Source: Belnapia mucosa (GTDB lineage Bacteria; Pseudomonadota; Alphaproteobacteria; Acetobacterales; Acetobacteraceae). From it: a DNA stretch of 64,000 nucleotides. The stretch is from contig NZ_JAEUXJ010000006.1 in assembly GCF_016775475.1 (NCBI RefSeq), positions 1-64,000 of the forward strand. The letters are read 5' to 3'. The translations under genes were made by a program, and so were the position numbers. The notes beneath the pieces are model-generated. The model ran no database searches and was not told the DNA's origin. It saw nothing but the letters and a program-made list of their open reading frames with translations. The number at the start of each line of letters is the position of its first letter. Within the stretch, counting starts at the first letter, position 1. Shown here piece after piece: positions 39,951 through 51,408 of the stretch.

Positions 39951-41687
39951 TTGACCGTGCATCAGACGCCTCTTATCAGCACCATTGCCGCTGGCCTGGT
40001 GCTCGCTTTTGGCTTCGGCATTGCCGCGCACCGGCTGCGCATATCGCCGCTGGTCGGCTACTTGTTGGCTGGCATCGTGGTGGGCCCTTTCACGCCGGGC
40101 TTCGTCGCCGACCAGGAGTTGGCCAGCCAGCTCGCCGAGATCGGCGTCATCCTCCTGCTCTTCGCTGTCGGGCTGCATTTCTCCCTTGCGGACCTGATCT
40201 CGGTACGTGCTGTCGCACTGCCCGGAGCAATCGCTCAACTCAGCCTGACGACCTTGCTTGGCATGGCGCTTGGCTGGAGCTTTGCCTGGTCCCTGGGTGC
40301 CTGCTTTGTCTTTGGCCTGGCACTCGCCTGCGGCAGCACGGTGGTGCTGACGAAGTCGCTGCAGGAGCGACGCCTGCTGGACACCGATCGCGGGCGCATG
40401 GCGGTTGGTTGGCTGATCGTCCAGGACCTCGCCATGGTCATCGCCCTGGTGCTGCTGCCGACCCTGGGCGGGGCGGGAGACGGAAATGCGTCCTGGGAGG
40501 ACATCGCCACCGCAGTGGGCGTGACCATCGCCAAGGTCGCTGCCTTCATCGCGCTCATGCTCATCGCCGGGCGTCGCCTGGTACCGATGATCTTGCACTA
40601 TTCCGCCCATACGGGCTCGCGCGAGCTGTTCCGCCTGGCCGTCTACGCCATCGCTATCGGAGTGGCGTATGGGGCAGCGACATTGTTTGGCGTCTCCTTC
40701 GCGGTGGGCGCCTTTTTCGCAGGGATGGTGCTGGCGGAAAGCCCGCTCAGTCAGCGGGCGACCGAAGAGGCGCTGCCACTCCGTGACGCCTTTGCCGTGC
40801 TGTTCTTCGTCTCCGTCGGCATGTTGTTCAACCCGTATGTGCTGTGGGAGCGGCCTTGGGCGGTGCTGGCCACGCTGGCATTGATTGTTGGCGGGAACGG
40901 GGCTGCCGCTTTCGCCACGGCCCGCCTGCTGGGCCAACCAGGACCGACCGCCTGGACCATTGCGGCCAGCATTGCCCAGATTGGCGAGTTCTCCTTTATC
41001 CTGGCCGGGCTCGGCGTAGGCCTTGGGCTGCTCTCGCCGGAAGGGCGCGACCTGATCCTCGCCGGGGCCATCCTGTCGATCCTGGCCAATCCCTTTCTGT
41101 TCGCGGCGGTGGAGCGCGGTCGGGTGCAGATCGTGCCACGTTCAGCGCCGGAGCCGATCCAGCCGACGGTGTCGGCTCCCGAAACCCAAGCCGGGGCAGG
41201 TGGCACAGCCGATGGCGCCGCTTCCGTGCCCGTCGCAGTCACCGCCCTGGAGGATCACGACGTCATCGTCGGATATGGCCGTGTAGGATCCCTGCTGGGA
41301 CATAGCCTGGTCGCCGCAGGACGACCGATACTCGTATTCGAGGAAGGTGAGGCGGCGATCGCGGCAGCACGGCGGGACGGGGCGGAAGTCGTGGTTGGCA
41401 ACGCTGCCGACCCCGAGGTGCTGGCCGCAGCGAACCTGGCTGCGGCGCGACGGCTCCTGGTCACCATCCCTCAGGCATTCGAGGCTGGCCAGGTGGTACA
41501 GCAGGCGCGTCGCGCCAACCCGGCTCTGGAAATCGTGGCCCGGGCCCACTCGGATGCAGAGGTGCAATATCTGACCCAGCTTGGCGCTGACCTGACCGTC
41601 ATGGGCGAGCGGGAAATCGCCCAGCGCATGATCGAACGGGCACTGCGGAGCAATGAAGCGCCCGTTCCGATAAGGGGCGCTGCATGA
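39951..41687 (+). CDS. KefC/YbaL-type cation:proton antiporter
   Basis: A 578-residue CPA2 antiporter. Thirteen or so membrane helices form the Na/H-exchanger domain (LRISPLVGYLLAGIVVGPFTPGF; GWLIVQDLAMVIALVLLP), followed after a ~60-residue linker by a TrkA-N domain with a NAD-binding DVIVGYGRVGSLLGHSL. The N-terminus (TPLISTIAAGLVLAFGFG) and order match E. coli YbaL closely. The start is a TTG at 39951 with GGAG seven bases upstream; GTG 39957 is the alternative. Codon use shows more A/T-ending codons than the neighbours, suggesting acquisition. A short out-of-frame coding-like tail follows the stop. Confidence 0.88.
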   Translation: MTVHQTPLISTIAAGLVLAFGFGIAAHRLRISPLVGYLLAGIVVGPFTPGFVADQELASQLAEIGVILLLFAVGLHFSLADLISVRAVALPGAIAQLSLTTLLGMALGWSFAWSLGACFVFGLALACGSTVVLTKSLQERRLLDTDRGRMAVGWLIVQDLAMVIALVLLPTLGGAGDGNASWEDIATAVGVTIAKVAAFIALMLIAGRRLVPMILHYSAHTGSRELFRLAVYAIAIGVAYGAATLFGVSFAVGAFFAGMVLAESPLSQRATEEALPLRDAFAVLFFVSVGMLFNPYVLWERPWAVLATLALIVGGNGAAAFATARLLGQPGPTAWTIAASIAQIGEFSFILAGLGVGLGLLSPEGRDLILAGAILSILANPFLFAAVERGRVQIVPRSAPEPIQPTVSAPETQAGAGGTADGAASVPVAVTALEDHDVIVGYGRVGSLLGHSLVAAGRPILVFEEGEAAIAAARRDGAEVVVGNAADPEVLAAANLAAARRLLVTIPQAFEAGQVVQQARRANPALEIVARAHSDAEVQYLTQLGADLTVMGEREIAQRMIERALRSNEAPVPIRGAA

Positions 41688-41868
41688 TGCTCGTGACCTG
41701 GAGCAAGCTCCGGTCGACCGGGACCACCTGATCGAGGTAATTCGCTCGCGCAAACGAAGGTGCGGAGCGGGGATATGGGGTGCATGACCGTGCCCGAGCG
41801 GGCGGCATGCCAAGCCTTGCCCGCCGCGCCGCCCCGGCCTATGGCGCGGGCAGCAGGGGATCTTGGCG
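41688..41868. other. Gap with a short out-of-frame coding-like tail
   Basis: After the antiporter stop, a frame shifted by +1 stays open from 41674 to the TGA at 41785 and reads ALHDARDLEQAPVDRDHL and then a basic IEVIRSRKRR. It may be the remnant of a longer antiporter C-terminus or of another gene; it has no start codon. The rest of the gap carries the AGGGGA ribosome-binding site of the next gene. Confidence 0.25.
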
Positions 41869-43113
41869 ATGAGCGGCACCAACCAGCGGATCGACGGCAA
41901 GCGGCTGTGGGACAGCCTGATGAGCATGGCCGAGATCGGCGCCACGCCGAAGGGCGGCGTGAAGCGCCTCACGCTGACCGATGTGGACCGGCAGGGGCGG
42001 GAGCGCTTCCGCGGCTGGTGCGAGGCGCTCGGCCTCACCGTGCGGGTGGATGCCATCGGCAATATGTTCGCCAGGCGGGAGGGGCGCGACCCGAAGCGCC
42101 TGCCGGTGCTGATGGGCAGCCATCTCGACAGCCAGCCCTCGGGCGGGAAATTCGACGGCGCGCTCGGCGTCATCGCCGGGCTGGAGGTGATGCGGAGCCT
42201 GCATGACCTCGGCATCCAGACCGAGGCGCCGATCGAGCTGGTCAACTGGACCGATGAGGAGGGCAGCCGCTTCGGCCATTCCCTGATGGGCAGCGGCGCC
42301 TGGGCGGGCATCTATCCGCTGGAAAAGGTCTATGGCCTGAAGGATGTCGAGGGCGTCTCGGTCGAGGAGGCGCTGACCGGCATCGGCTACAAGGGTGAGG
42401 TGCCGGCCAAGCCCTTCCCGGCCGATGCTTATTTCGAGCTGCATATCGAGCAGGGGCCGATCCTCGAGAAGGAAGGCAAGCAGATCGGCATCGTCACCGG
42501 GGCGCAGGCGCAGGTCTGGTACGATGCGGTCGTCACCGGGCAGGATGCGCATGCGGGGACGACGCCGCCCTCCGCGCGGCGCGATGCGCTGGTCTGCGCG
42601 GCGCGCATCATCGACCTGGTGGACCGCATGATGCGGGCCCGCGGCGAGGATGGGCGCGGCACGGTCGGGCAGCTGCATGTGCTGCCCAACAGCCGCAACG
42701 TCGTCCCCGGCGAGGTGCGGTTCAGCGTCGAATTCCGCCATCCCGACTTTGCCGAGATCGAGCGGCTGGCGGCGCAATTTCCGCGCGAGGCCGGCTTCAT
42801 CGCCCGCGATTGCGGGACGCCCCTGAAGCTGGAGGAGCTGTTCCGCCTGCCGGCCCAGCCCTTCGATCCGGGCTGCGTCGATCTGGTCCGGCAGGCGGCG
42901 GTGCGGCTCGGCCTGCCGGCGCGGGAGATCGTCTCCGGCGCCGGGCATGACGCGGTCTATGTGGCCCGCAGCGTGCCGACGGCGATGATCTTCACCCCCT
43001 GCAAGGACGGGCTCAGCCACAACGAGGCGGAGAGCATCGAGCCGGGCGAGGCGGAGGCGGGGTGCCAGGTGCTGTTCGAGGCGGTGGTGGCGCGGGCGAA
43101 CAGGGCGCTCTGA
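41869..43113 (+). CDS. M20-family Zn-dependent amidohydrolase (N-carbamoyl-L-amino acid hydrolase/allantoate amidohydrolase type)
   Basis: A 414-residue binuclear metal hydrolase. Metal-ligand motifs are MGSHLDSQPSGGKFDGALGV, WTDEEGSRFGHSLMGSG, ELHIEQGPILE and the C-terminal SGAGHDAVYV; the dimerisation-domain histidine is in GQDAHAGTTP. The family removes carbamoyl groups from amino acids, ureidoglycolate or allantoate, or beta-ureidopropionate; which one is not decidable here. The ATG at 41869 follows AGGGGA by nine bases (a TTG two codons earlier is in frame). No purine or hydantoin genes adjoin. Confidence 0.9.
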   Translation: MSGTNQRIDGKRLWDSLMSMAEIGATPKGGVKRLTLTDVDRQGRERFRGWCEALGLTVRVDAIGNMFARREGRDPKRLPVLMGSHLDSQPSGGKFDGALGVIAGLEVMRSLHDLGIQTEAPIELVNWTDEEGSRFGHSLMGSGAWAGIYPLEKVYGLKDVEGVSVEEALTGIGYKGEVPAKPFPADAYFELHIEQGPILEKEGKQIGIVTGAQAQVWYDAVVTGQDAHAGTTPPSARRDALVCAARIIDLVDRMMRARGEDGRGTVGQLHVLPNSRNVVPGEVRFSVEFRHPDFAEIERLAAQFPREAGFIARDCGTPLKLEELFRLPAQPFDPGCVDLVRQAAVRLGLPAREIVSGAGHDAVYVARSVPTAMIFTPCKDGLSHNEAESIEPGEAEAGCQVLFEAVVARANRAL

Positions 43114-43157
43114 CGAGGGAGAGGGCCGCGGCTGCCCGCTGGGACGGCGCCGGGATC

Positions 43158-43198
43158 ACGATTTGGTGCGAATACGGATTGTTTTGGATACGATTTGG
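43158..43198. repeat. Two ACGATTTGG copies 32 bases apart before the surface-protein gene
   Basis: ACGATTTGG occurs at 43158-43166 and 43190-43198, exactly 32 bases (about three helical turns) apart, in the AT-richer gap 40-80 bases before the cadherin-repeat gene. The spacing suggests same-face binding of a regulator; no protein can be named. Confidence 0.4.
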
Positions 43199-43238
43199 AA
43201 GCATCTAGGTCCCTGCTATCTCGCAGCAAGGACCGTCG

Positions 43239-46094
43239 ATGCCGAACCGCGCCCCGACCAGCATTTCCCTGGCCGCCCTCCCGGTGGCCGAGAACCAGAA
43301 GGGCGCCGTCATCGGCACCCTCTCGGGGACCGATCCCGATAGCGGCGACAGCCTCACCTGGTCGGTGTTGACGCCGGGCTATGTGGTGACCGGCGATACG
43401 CTCAGCCTCGCGCCCGACTTTGCGCTGGATTTCGAGGCGCTGCGGGGCCAGCCGGCCAAGGTGAAGCTCGTCGCCACCGACCGCGCCGGCGCCACCCTGA
43501 CCCGCACCCTGAGCTTCGCCGTCACCGACGCGAACGAGGCGCCGACCCGGATCACGCTGTCCAACGCCAAGCTCGCCGAGAATGCCGCCGGCGCCGTCAT
43601 CGGCACCCTGGCGGTCAGCGACCCGGATGCCGGCGACCTCCATCGGCTGACCGTGTCCGATGACCGGTTCGAGGTGGTGGGGAACGCGCTGAAGCTGCGG
43701 GACGGCATCGCGCTGGACTATGAGGCGGCGAAGACCGTGACCGTCACCGTCACGGCCACCGATCGCGGCGGGCTGGCCCTGTCGCAGGACTTCCGGATCG
43801 CGGTGCAGGACGCCAACGAGGCGCCGACCGACATCACCCTCTCGGCCACGAGCATCCGGGAGAATGCGGCGGGCGCCGTGCTGGGCAGCCTGCGCGCCTT
43901 CGACCCGGATACGCGGGACTCCTTCGCCTGGACCGTCTCGGACGACCGGTTCGAGGTGGTGTCGGGCCGGCTGAAGCTGAAGGCGGGCATCGCCCTCAAC
44001 CACGAGGCCGGAGCGAGCCTCGCCCTGACCGTGACGGCGACCGACAAGGGCGGGCTGTCGGTCAGCAAGGGCTTCACCATCGGCGTGCAGGACGTGAACG
44101 AGGCGCCGTCCGCGGTGCTGCTGTCCTTCACCCAGCTTAAGGAGAATCAGCGCGGCGCGGTGGTCGGCAGCCTGCAGGTGGTCGACCCGGATGCCGGCGA
44201 CAATGTCCGCTACCGGCTGTCCGACAACCGGTTCGAGGTGCGGGACGGCATGCTGAAGCTGAAGGACAGCGTGGCGCTGCCGGCTTCGACCCTCCAGCTC
44301 ACGGTGACCGCCTTCGACAAGGGTGGGCTGAGCAAGGCGCAGGCCTTCACCCTGACGGTGGCCAATCCGCTGGATGTCCATGACGACCAGGCCGCGATCG
44401 GCGCGCGCGGCATCGATGGCGCGCACGGGGTCGGCTATGGCGAGGCCGGTGGCGCGGGCACGGACGGTGCCTCCGTGCTGTCGCTGGCGACCGACCATCA
44501 CTGGATCGGCGGCCAGTTCTCGGATTCGGTGGCGATCAGCCGCTATGGCTATGGCGGCGAGGGTGGCCATGGCGGCTCGGGCAGCGTGGGCGAGCCGGCG
44601 GGCTCCTGGAAGATCGGTGACGTCTGGTATTCCGGCGATGGCGGCCATGGCGGCGCCGCGGGGGCGGGCGGCGATGCCGGGAATGGCTCGGCCCGTATCG
44701 AAGGCCAGGACTTCCAGGGCGTCGAGATCGTCAGCCTGCATGCCACCGCCGCAGGCAACCGGGGCGGGTTCGCCGGGGGCAGTGCGCCCGGCCAGCCCGC
44801 GGGCAGCAACCAGACTCACAACGGCGTGGTCACGGCCGTCGGCGGCGTGGGCGGGAATGGGGGCGGTGCTGCCCCGGGTGGCGATGGCGGTTCCGCCCAT
44901 GCGACGGTTGCCGATACCGATATCGTCGCGGACGGGCTGGTGGTGTGGGTCGCGGCCTCGGCGACCGGCGGCATCGGCGACAGCGGCAGCAGGGAATATT
45001 TCGTGGCGGGCCCGCAGGCTGGCTCCGGCGCGGTCGGCGGGGCCGCCACGGATGGCGGCGCGGGCGGGGCCGGCGGCGCGGCCGTGGCCGAGATTTCAGA
45101 CTTCGCCGTGACGGCGCGTGTCGGGATGGTCCTCGGGCTGCTCGCCAGCGCGACCGGGGCCAGCGGCGCTGCCGGCAGGGAAGGTGGCTCCCCAGGATTT
45201 GGCCTGAGCGGCGAGATGCACGCCAATCCGGACACCAACGAGCCGGTCATCCTCATGACCTTTACCGCCGGCAGCCCCGGCGGCGATGGCGGCAATGGCG
45301 GGAATGGCGGTGACGCCACGGCCCGGATCGCGCAGGCGAATCTGGCCGGTGGCACCGGCCATGACGAGGTGACGCTGACCCTGTCGGCCACGGCCGGGGC
45401 TGGCGGGCAGGGCGGTCATGGCTATCCGGGCTCTGCCGGCGGCACGACGACCAGTGGCTGGATCACGCAGACCTTTCTTGGTTGGTCCGCCGGGAGCGAC
45501 GGCGCGGACGGCAGGGCCGGCCATAGCCTGCTCGAACTCACCGACAGCCGCATCGCGCTCGGGGCCGGCGACGACACCCTGACGCTGAAGCTCTCCATCG
45601 GGCCCTGGTACGCGCCGGAGATGCTGACGACCGACAGCCTGCATTTCACCGGCAACAGCTTCGACGGCGGCGCCGGCTGGGACTACCTGCTGCTGGGCGA
45701 TGTCGGGGCGGGCGTGGTCGTCGACCTCGCCGCCGGCACGCTGTCGATCGCGGGATCGCCCGCCAACGGCCTCTCCGGCTTCGAGTCCTTCTCCAACACG
45801 GCCTATGCCGACCGCTTCGTGGACGGAGCCGGCAATCAACTCTACGCCCTCTCGGACGGGGACCATCTCCGCATCGGCGCGAACCATGGGCAGGACACGG
45901 TCGGCGGCTTGCAGGATGCGGTGATGGAGCTGGATCTGGGCCCGCAGCTGGACAGCTTCGATGAGCTTCTGGCCGCGGCCGAGGACTTCCGCTTCGGGGT
46001 CGGGGTCACCATCGATACCGGCGATGGCGGCAGCATCACCCTGGCGGGCATCGGCAAGGCTGGGCTGACCGAGGCCATGTTCTCCTTCGGCTGA
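43239..46094 (+). CDS. Surface/secreted protein with cadherin-like repeats and a glycine-rich repeat region
   Basis: A 951-residue protein. Residues ~5-380 are four cadherin-like repeats of about 97 residues, each with 'NEAPT.I.LS...ENAAGAVIG.L', DPDAGD and DRFEVV.G.LKL marks. Residues ~390-790 alternate poly-glycine stretches (GGEGGHGGSG, GGDGGNGGNGGD) with paired beta-strands such as DEVTLTLSATAGAGGQGG, about six copies 62-77 residues apart. The C-terminal ~150 residues end in GGSITLAGIGKAGLTEAMFSFG-like sequence, the form common at the end of type I-secreted RTX proteins. There is no Sec signal. Adhesion or matrix function is inference. The ATG has an AAGGA site. Confidence 0.75.
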   Translation: MPNRAPTSISLAALPVAENQKGAVIGTLSGTDPDSGDSLTWSVLTPGYVVTGDTLSLAPDFALDFEALRGQPAKVKLVATDRAGATLTRTLSFAVTDANEAPTRITLSNAKLAENAAGAVIGTLAVSDPDAGDLHRLTVSDDRFEVVGNALKLRDGIALDYEAAKTVTVTVTATDRGGLALSQDFRIAVQDANEAPTDITLSATSIRENAAGAVLGSLRAFDPDTRDSFAWTVSDDRFEVVSGRLKLKAGIALNHEAGASLALTVTATDKGGLSVSKGFTIGVQDVNEAPSAVLLSFTQLKENQRGAVVGSLQVVDPDAGDNVRYRLSDNRFEVRDGMLKLKDSVALPASTLQLTVTAFDKGGLSKAQAFTLTVANPLDVHDDQAAIGARGIDGAHGVGYGEAGGAGTDGASVLSLATDHHWIGGQFSDSVAISRYGYGGEGGHGGSGSVGEPAGSWKIGDVWYSGDGGHGGAAGAGGDAGNGSARIEGQDFQGVEIVSLHATAAGNRGGFAGGSAPGQPAGSNQTHNGVVTAVGGVGGNGGGAAPGGDGGSAHATVADTDIVADGLVVWVAASATGGIGDSGSREYFVAGPQAGSGAVGGAATDGGAGGAGGAAVAEISDFAVTARVGMVLGLLASATGASGAAGREGGSPGFGLSGEMHANPDTNEPVILMTFTAGSPGGDGGNGGNGGDATARIAQANLAGGTGHDEVTLTLSATAGAGGQGGHGYPGSAGGTTTSGWITQTFLGWSAGSDGADGRAGHSLLELTDSRIALGAGDDTLTLKLSIGPWYAPEMLTTDSLHFTGNSFDGGAGWDYLLLGDVGAGVVVDLAAGTLSIAGSPANGLSGFESFSNTAYADRFVDGAGNQLYALSDGDHLRIGANHGQDTVGGLQDAVMELDLGPQLDSFDELLAAAEDFRFGVGVTIDTGDGGSITLAGIGKAGLTEAMFSFG

Positions 46095-46115
46095 CGGGCC
46101 GGGCGGTGGGCGGCG

Positions 46116-46856
46116 TCAGCCCCCCACCGCCTTCGCCACCACATAAGCCACCGCCGCCGCCAGCCCGCCGATGCCGAGGGTCTGCAACGCCCCACGCAGC
46201 GCCGGCAGCCCGGTCGCCCGCGCCTTCAGCCAGCCGAAGCCGAGCAGCGCAAGCCCGGTCATCAGGGCGGAGACCATGAGGGCCTCATGGGTCTCGCTCA
46301 GCAGGATATAGGGCGAGAGCGGGATCATCCCCCCCACCACATAAGCCCCGCCGATGGTCGCCGCCGAGCGCGCGGCGCGGCCGGGTTCCGGCTCGGCCAG
46401 TTCCAGCTCGAAGCGCATCATGAAATCCACCCAGCGGCGGCGGTCGGCGGCGATCGCCTCGGTCGCCTGGCGCAACGTCTCGCCGCGCAGCCCGTAGCGG
46501 TGGAGGATGGCCGAGACCTCCCATTTCTCCCGCTCGGGATAGTCCTGCGTCTCCCGCTCCTCGCGACCCCGCTCGGCCTCGAAATGCTGCGCATCGGTCC
46601 GGGCTGCCAGATAGCCGCCGAGGCCCATGGCGACGCAGCCGGCGGCGATCTCGGCCAGGCCGGCGGTCACGATCAGCGGATTGGCGGCGACGGCGCCCGA
46701 AAGGCCGGCGGCGAGGGCGAAGGGGACGGTCAGCCCATCCGCCATGCCGATGACCAGGTCGCGCACCGTCGCCGAGGCAGTGAAATGCTGCTCGCCATCC
46801 GGCGGGCCGGGGGGCTGGGGCGGCAATTCCTCACGGGCGGGGGCGACGGCATCCAT
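46116..46856 (-). CDS. VIT1/CCC1-family metal transporter
   Basis: A 246-residue membrane protein of the CCC1/VIT family that carries Fe2+ or Mn2+ out of the cytoplasm. Typical parts are VRDLVIGMADGLTVPFALAAGLSGA, AGLAEIAAGCVAMGLGGYLAART, a cytoplasmic acidic helix pair (EREKWEVSAILHRYGL, VDFMMRFELELAEPEP) and AATIGGAYVVGGMIPLSPY. The open frame runs further upstream, but the ATG at 46856 begins the plausible N-terminus. It is divergent from tkt and convergent with the surface-protein gene. Confidence 0.88.
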   Translation of the reverse strand: MDAVAPAREELPPQPPGPPDGEQHFTASATVRDLVIGMADGLTVPFALAAGLSGAVAANPLIVTAGLAEIAAGCVAMGLGGYLAARTDAQHFEAERGREERETQDYPEREKWEVSAILHRYGLRGETLRQATEAIAADRRRWVDFMMRFELELAEPEPGRAARSAATIGGAYVVGGMIPLSPYILLSETHEALMVSALMTGLALLGFGWLKARATGLPALRGALQTLGIGGLAAAVAYVVAKAVGG

Positions 46857-46910
46857 TCCGGGGAGATAGGCTGCCGGCCGGCCTCCTGCCAGGGCCAAGG
46901 GGGGAGCGGG

Positions 46911-46939
46911 TTGCCCCCATGCGCCGCGCGCCCTATAGG
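46911..46939 (+). promoter_or_regulatory. Candidate tkt promoter
   Basis: TTGCCC (46911-46916), 17 bases and TATAGG (46934-46939) lie just before tkt; the AGGAG ribosome-binding site at 46953-46957 follows, eight bases from the TTG start. Confidence 0.4.
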
Positions 46940-46965
46940 GCCGGCGCTCTCTCAGGAGTCCTGAT

Positions 46966-49014
<2,049 letters not shown>

Positions 49015-49051
49015 GCCCGGACGGGCTCCACGAGGGAAGAGGATAAAGACG

Positions 49052-50092
49052 ATGGCCGTGAAGGTCGGGATCAACGGGTTCGGGCGCATCGGTCGCCTGG
49101 TGCTGCGCGCGATGATCGAGAGCGGGCGCGACGACGTCGAATGCGTCGCCATCAACGACCTCGGCTCGGTCGAGGCCAATGCGCATCTGTTCCGCTACGA
49201 CAGCGTGCATGGCCGCTTCCCGGGCGAGGTGCAGGTCGAGGGCAACTCGATGATCATCTCGGCCAATGGCCGCCGCTATGCCCCGATCAAGGTGACGGCC
49301 GAGCGCGACCCGACCAAGCTGCCCTGGCAGGGCGTCGATGTCGCGGCCGAATGCACCGGCATCTTCACCAATTCCGACAAGGCGGCGCTGCTGCTGCAGT
49401 CCGGCGCGCGCAAGGTGCTGGTCTCCGCCCCCGTCACCTGGGCCGAGGCGCATGCCGACGACAGCGCGCAGGCGACCATCGTCTATGGCGTGAACCACAA
49501 GATCCTGAAGCCGAGCCACCAGATCGTCTCGAACGCCTCCTGCACCACCAACTGCCTCGCCCCGGTGGCGAAGGTGCTGCACGAGAAGTTCGGCATCCAG
49601 CGCGGCTATATGGTGACGATCCACGCCTATACCGGCGACCAGAACACGGTCGACACGCTGCACAAGGACCTGCACCGGGCCCGTGCCGCGGCGGTCTCCG
49701 CCATCCCGACCTCGACCGGTGCGGCCAAGGCCGTCGGCCTCGTGCTGCCGGAGCTGAAGGGCAAGCTGGACGGCACCGCCATCCGCATCCCGACGCCGAA
49801 TGTCTCGCTCATCTCGCTCGACGTGAACCTCAAGACCGAGGGCGTGACGAAGGAGATGGTGAATGCGGCGATGAAGGAGGCCGCGGAGGGCGAGCTGAAG
49901 GGCATCCTCGGCTACAACACCGCGCCGCTGGTCAGCATCGACTTCAACCATGACGCCCATTCCTCGACCTTCGACGCCACCCAGACCCAGGTGGTCGACG
50001 GCGCGCTGGTGCGGGTGATGAGCTGGTACGACAACGAGTGGGGCTTCTCCAACCGGATGTCGGACACCGCCGCGCTGCTCGGCAGCCTGTAA
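49052..50092 (+). CDS. gap: Glyceraldehyde-3-phosphate dehydrogenase, type I
   Basis: A 346-residue glycolytic enzyme. The NAD-binding [17 protein letters not shown] opens the protein, the catalytic cysteine is in [12 protein letters not shown], and [23 protein letters not shown] plus [12 protein letters not shown] complete the substrate site. The ribosome-binding site GAAGAGGA is eight bases before the ATG. A perfect 11-bp hairpin separates it from pgk. Confidence 0.97.
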   Translation: MAVKVGINGFGRIGRLVLRAMIESGRDDVECVAINDLGSVEANAHLFRYDSVHGRFPGEVQVEGNSMIISANGRRYAPIKVTAERDPTKLPWQGVDVAAECTGIFTNSDKAALLLQSGARKVLVSAPVTWAEAHADDSAQATIVYGVNHKILKPSHQIVSNASCTTNCLAPVAKVLHEKFGIQRGYMVTIHAYTGDQNTVDTLHKDLHRARAAAVSAIPTSTGAAKAVGLVLPELKGKLDGTAIRIPTPNVSLISLDVNLKTEGVTKEMVNAAMKEAAEGELKGILGYNTAPLVSIDFNHDAHSSTFDATQTQVVDGALVRVMSWYDNEWGFSNRMSDTAALLGSL

Positions 50093-50104
50093 GCCTGGAC
50101 AACA

Positions 50105-50131
50105 CGGCGCCCGCCGAGCTGGCGGGCGCCG
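50105..50131 (+). other. Perfect 11-bp hairpin between gap and pgk
   Basis: CGGCGCCCGCC (50105-50115) and GGCGGGCGCCG (50121-50131) pair fully around a GAGCT loop. No U-tract follows, so read-through into pgk with a processing or stabilising role is more likely than termination. Confidence 0.6.
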
Positions 50132-50148
50132 CATGAGGACCCCACCGG

Positions 50149-51345
50149 ATGCCCCGCTTCCGCACCCTCGACGACCTCGACCCCAAGGGCCGCCGCATCC
50201 TGCTGCGGGCTGACCTGAACGTGCCGATGAAGGATGGCACGATCACCGACCGCACCCGGATCGAGCGGCTGGCGCCGACCATCCAGGAGCTGGCGGAGAA
50301 GGGCGGGCGGGTCATCGTCTGCAGCCATTTCGACCGGCCGAAGGGCAAGCGCGTGCCCGAGATGTCGCTGAAGCCGATGGCCGAGGCGCTCTCGCTCGCG
50401 CTCAATCGCCCGGTCCGCTTCGTCGATGACTGCATCGGGCCGGAGGCGGAGGCGGCCGCAGCGGCGCTGAAGGATGGCGAGGTGCTGCTGCTGGAGAACA
50501 CCCGTTACCATGCCGGGGAGGAGAAGAACGACCCGGCGCTGGCCGCGGCGCTGGCGAAGCTCGCCGATGTCTATGTGAACGACGCCTTCTCCGCCGCGCA
50601 TCGCGCCCATGCCTCGACCGAGGGCGTGGCGCGGCTGCTGCCCTCCTATGCCGGCCGGCTGATGCAGGCGGAGCTGGAGGCGCTGGATGCGGCGCTCGGC
50701 AATCCGTCGCGGCCGGTCGTCGCCATCGTCGGCGGCGCCAAGGTCAGCACCAAGCTCGACCTGCTCGGCAACATGGTGAAGAAGGTCGATGTGCTGGTCA
50801 TCGGCGGGGCGATGGCCAATACCTTCCTCGGCGCGCAGGGCCATGCCATGGGCAAGTCCCTGCAGGAGGCCGGGATGTACGACACCGCCCGCGCCATCCT
50901 CGAAGGCGCCAAGACGGCGAATTGCGAGATCATCCTGCCGACCGACCTGGTCGTGGCCGCCGCCTTTGCCGAGCATGTGCCGACGCGGGAGGTCACCGTC
51001 GATGCGGTGCCGTCCGACATGATGGCTCTCGATGTCGGGCCGGATACGGTGGCGGCGATCGAGGCGCGGCTGCGCCAGGCCTCGACCCTGGTCTGGAACG
51101 GCCCGCTCGGCGCCTTCGAAACGCCGCCCTTCGATGCGGCGACGGTCGCGGTGGCGCAGTCGGTGGCTGGCCTGACGCAATCCATGGGGCTGAAATCGAT
51201 CGCCGGCGGCGGCGATACCGTCTCCGCCCTGAAGCATGCCGGGGTCGAGGAGCGGATGACCTATGTCTCTGCGGCCGGCGGCGCCTTCCTGGAATGGCTG
51301 GAAGGCAAGACCCTGCCGGGCGTGGCGGCGTTGGAGACTGCCTGA
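50149..51345 (+). CDS. pgk: Phosphoglycerate kinase
   Basis: A 398-residue two-domain kinase. The substrate side shows [25 protein letters not shown] and [14 protein letters not shown]; the nucleotide side shows [27 protein letters not shown] and [12 protein letters not shown]. It interconverts 1,3-bisphosphoglycerate and 3-phosphoglycerate, directly after the gap product. Starts at the ATG at 50149. Confidence 0.97.
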   Translation: MPRFRTLDDLDPKGRRILLRADLNVPMKDGTITDRTRIERLAPTIQELAEKGGRVIVCSHFDRPKGKRVPEMSLKPMAEALSLALNRPVRFVDDCIGPEAEAAAAALKDGEVLLLENTRYHAGEEKNDPALAAALAKLADVYVNDAFSAAHRAHASTEGVARLLPSYAGRLMQAELEALDAALGNPSRPVVAIVGGAKVSTKLDLLGNMVKKVDVLVIGGAMANTFLGAQGHAMGKSLQEAGMYDTARAILEGAKTANCEIILPTDLVVAAAFAEHVPTREVTVDAVPSDMMALDVGPDTVAAIEARLRQASTLVWNGPLGAFETPPFDAATVAVAQSVAGLTQSMGLKSIAGGGDTVSALKHAGVEERMTYVSAAGGAFLEWLEGKTLPGVAALETA

Positions 51346-51408
51346 GTCCTGCTCAGGTGTGACCAAGGGTTACTGGACGGTTAACGGGGCGGTCGGCGAT
51401 GCTGCGGC

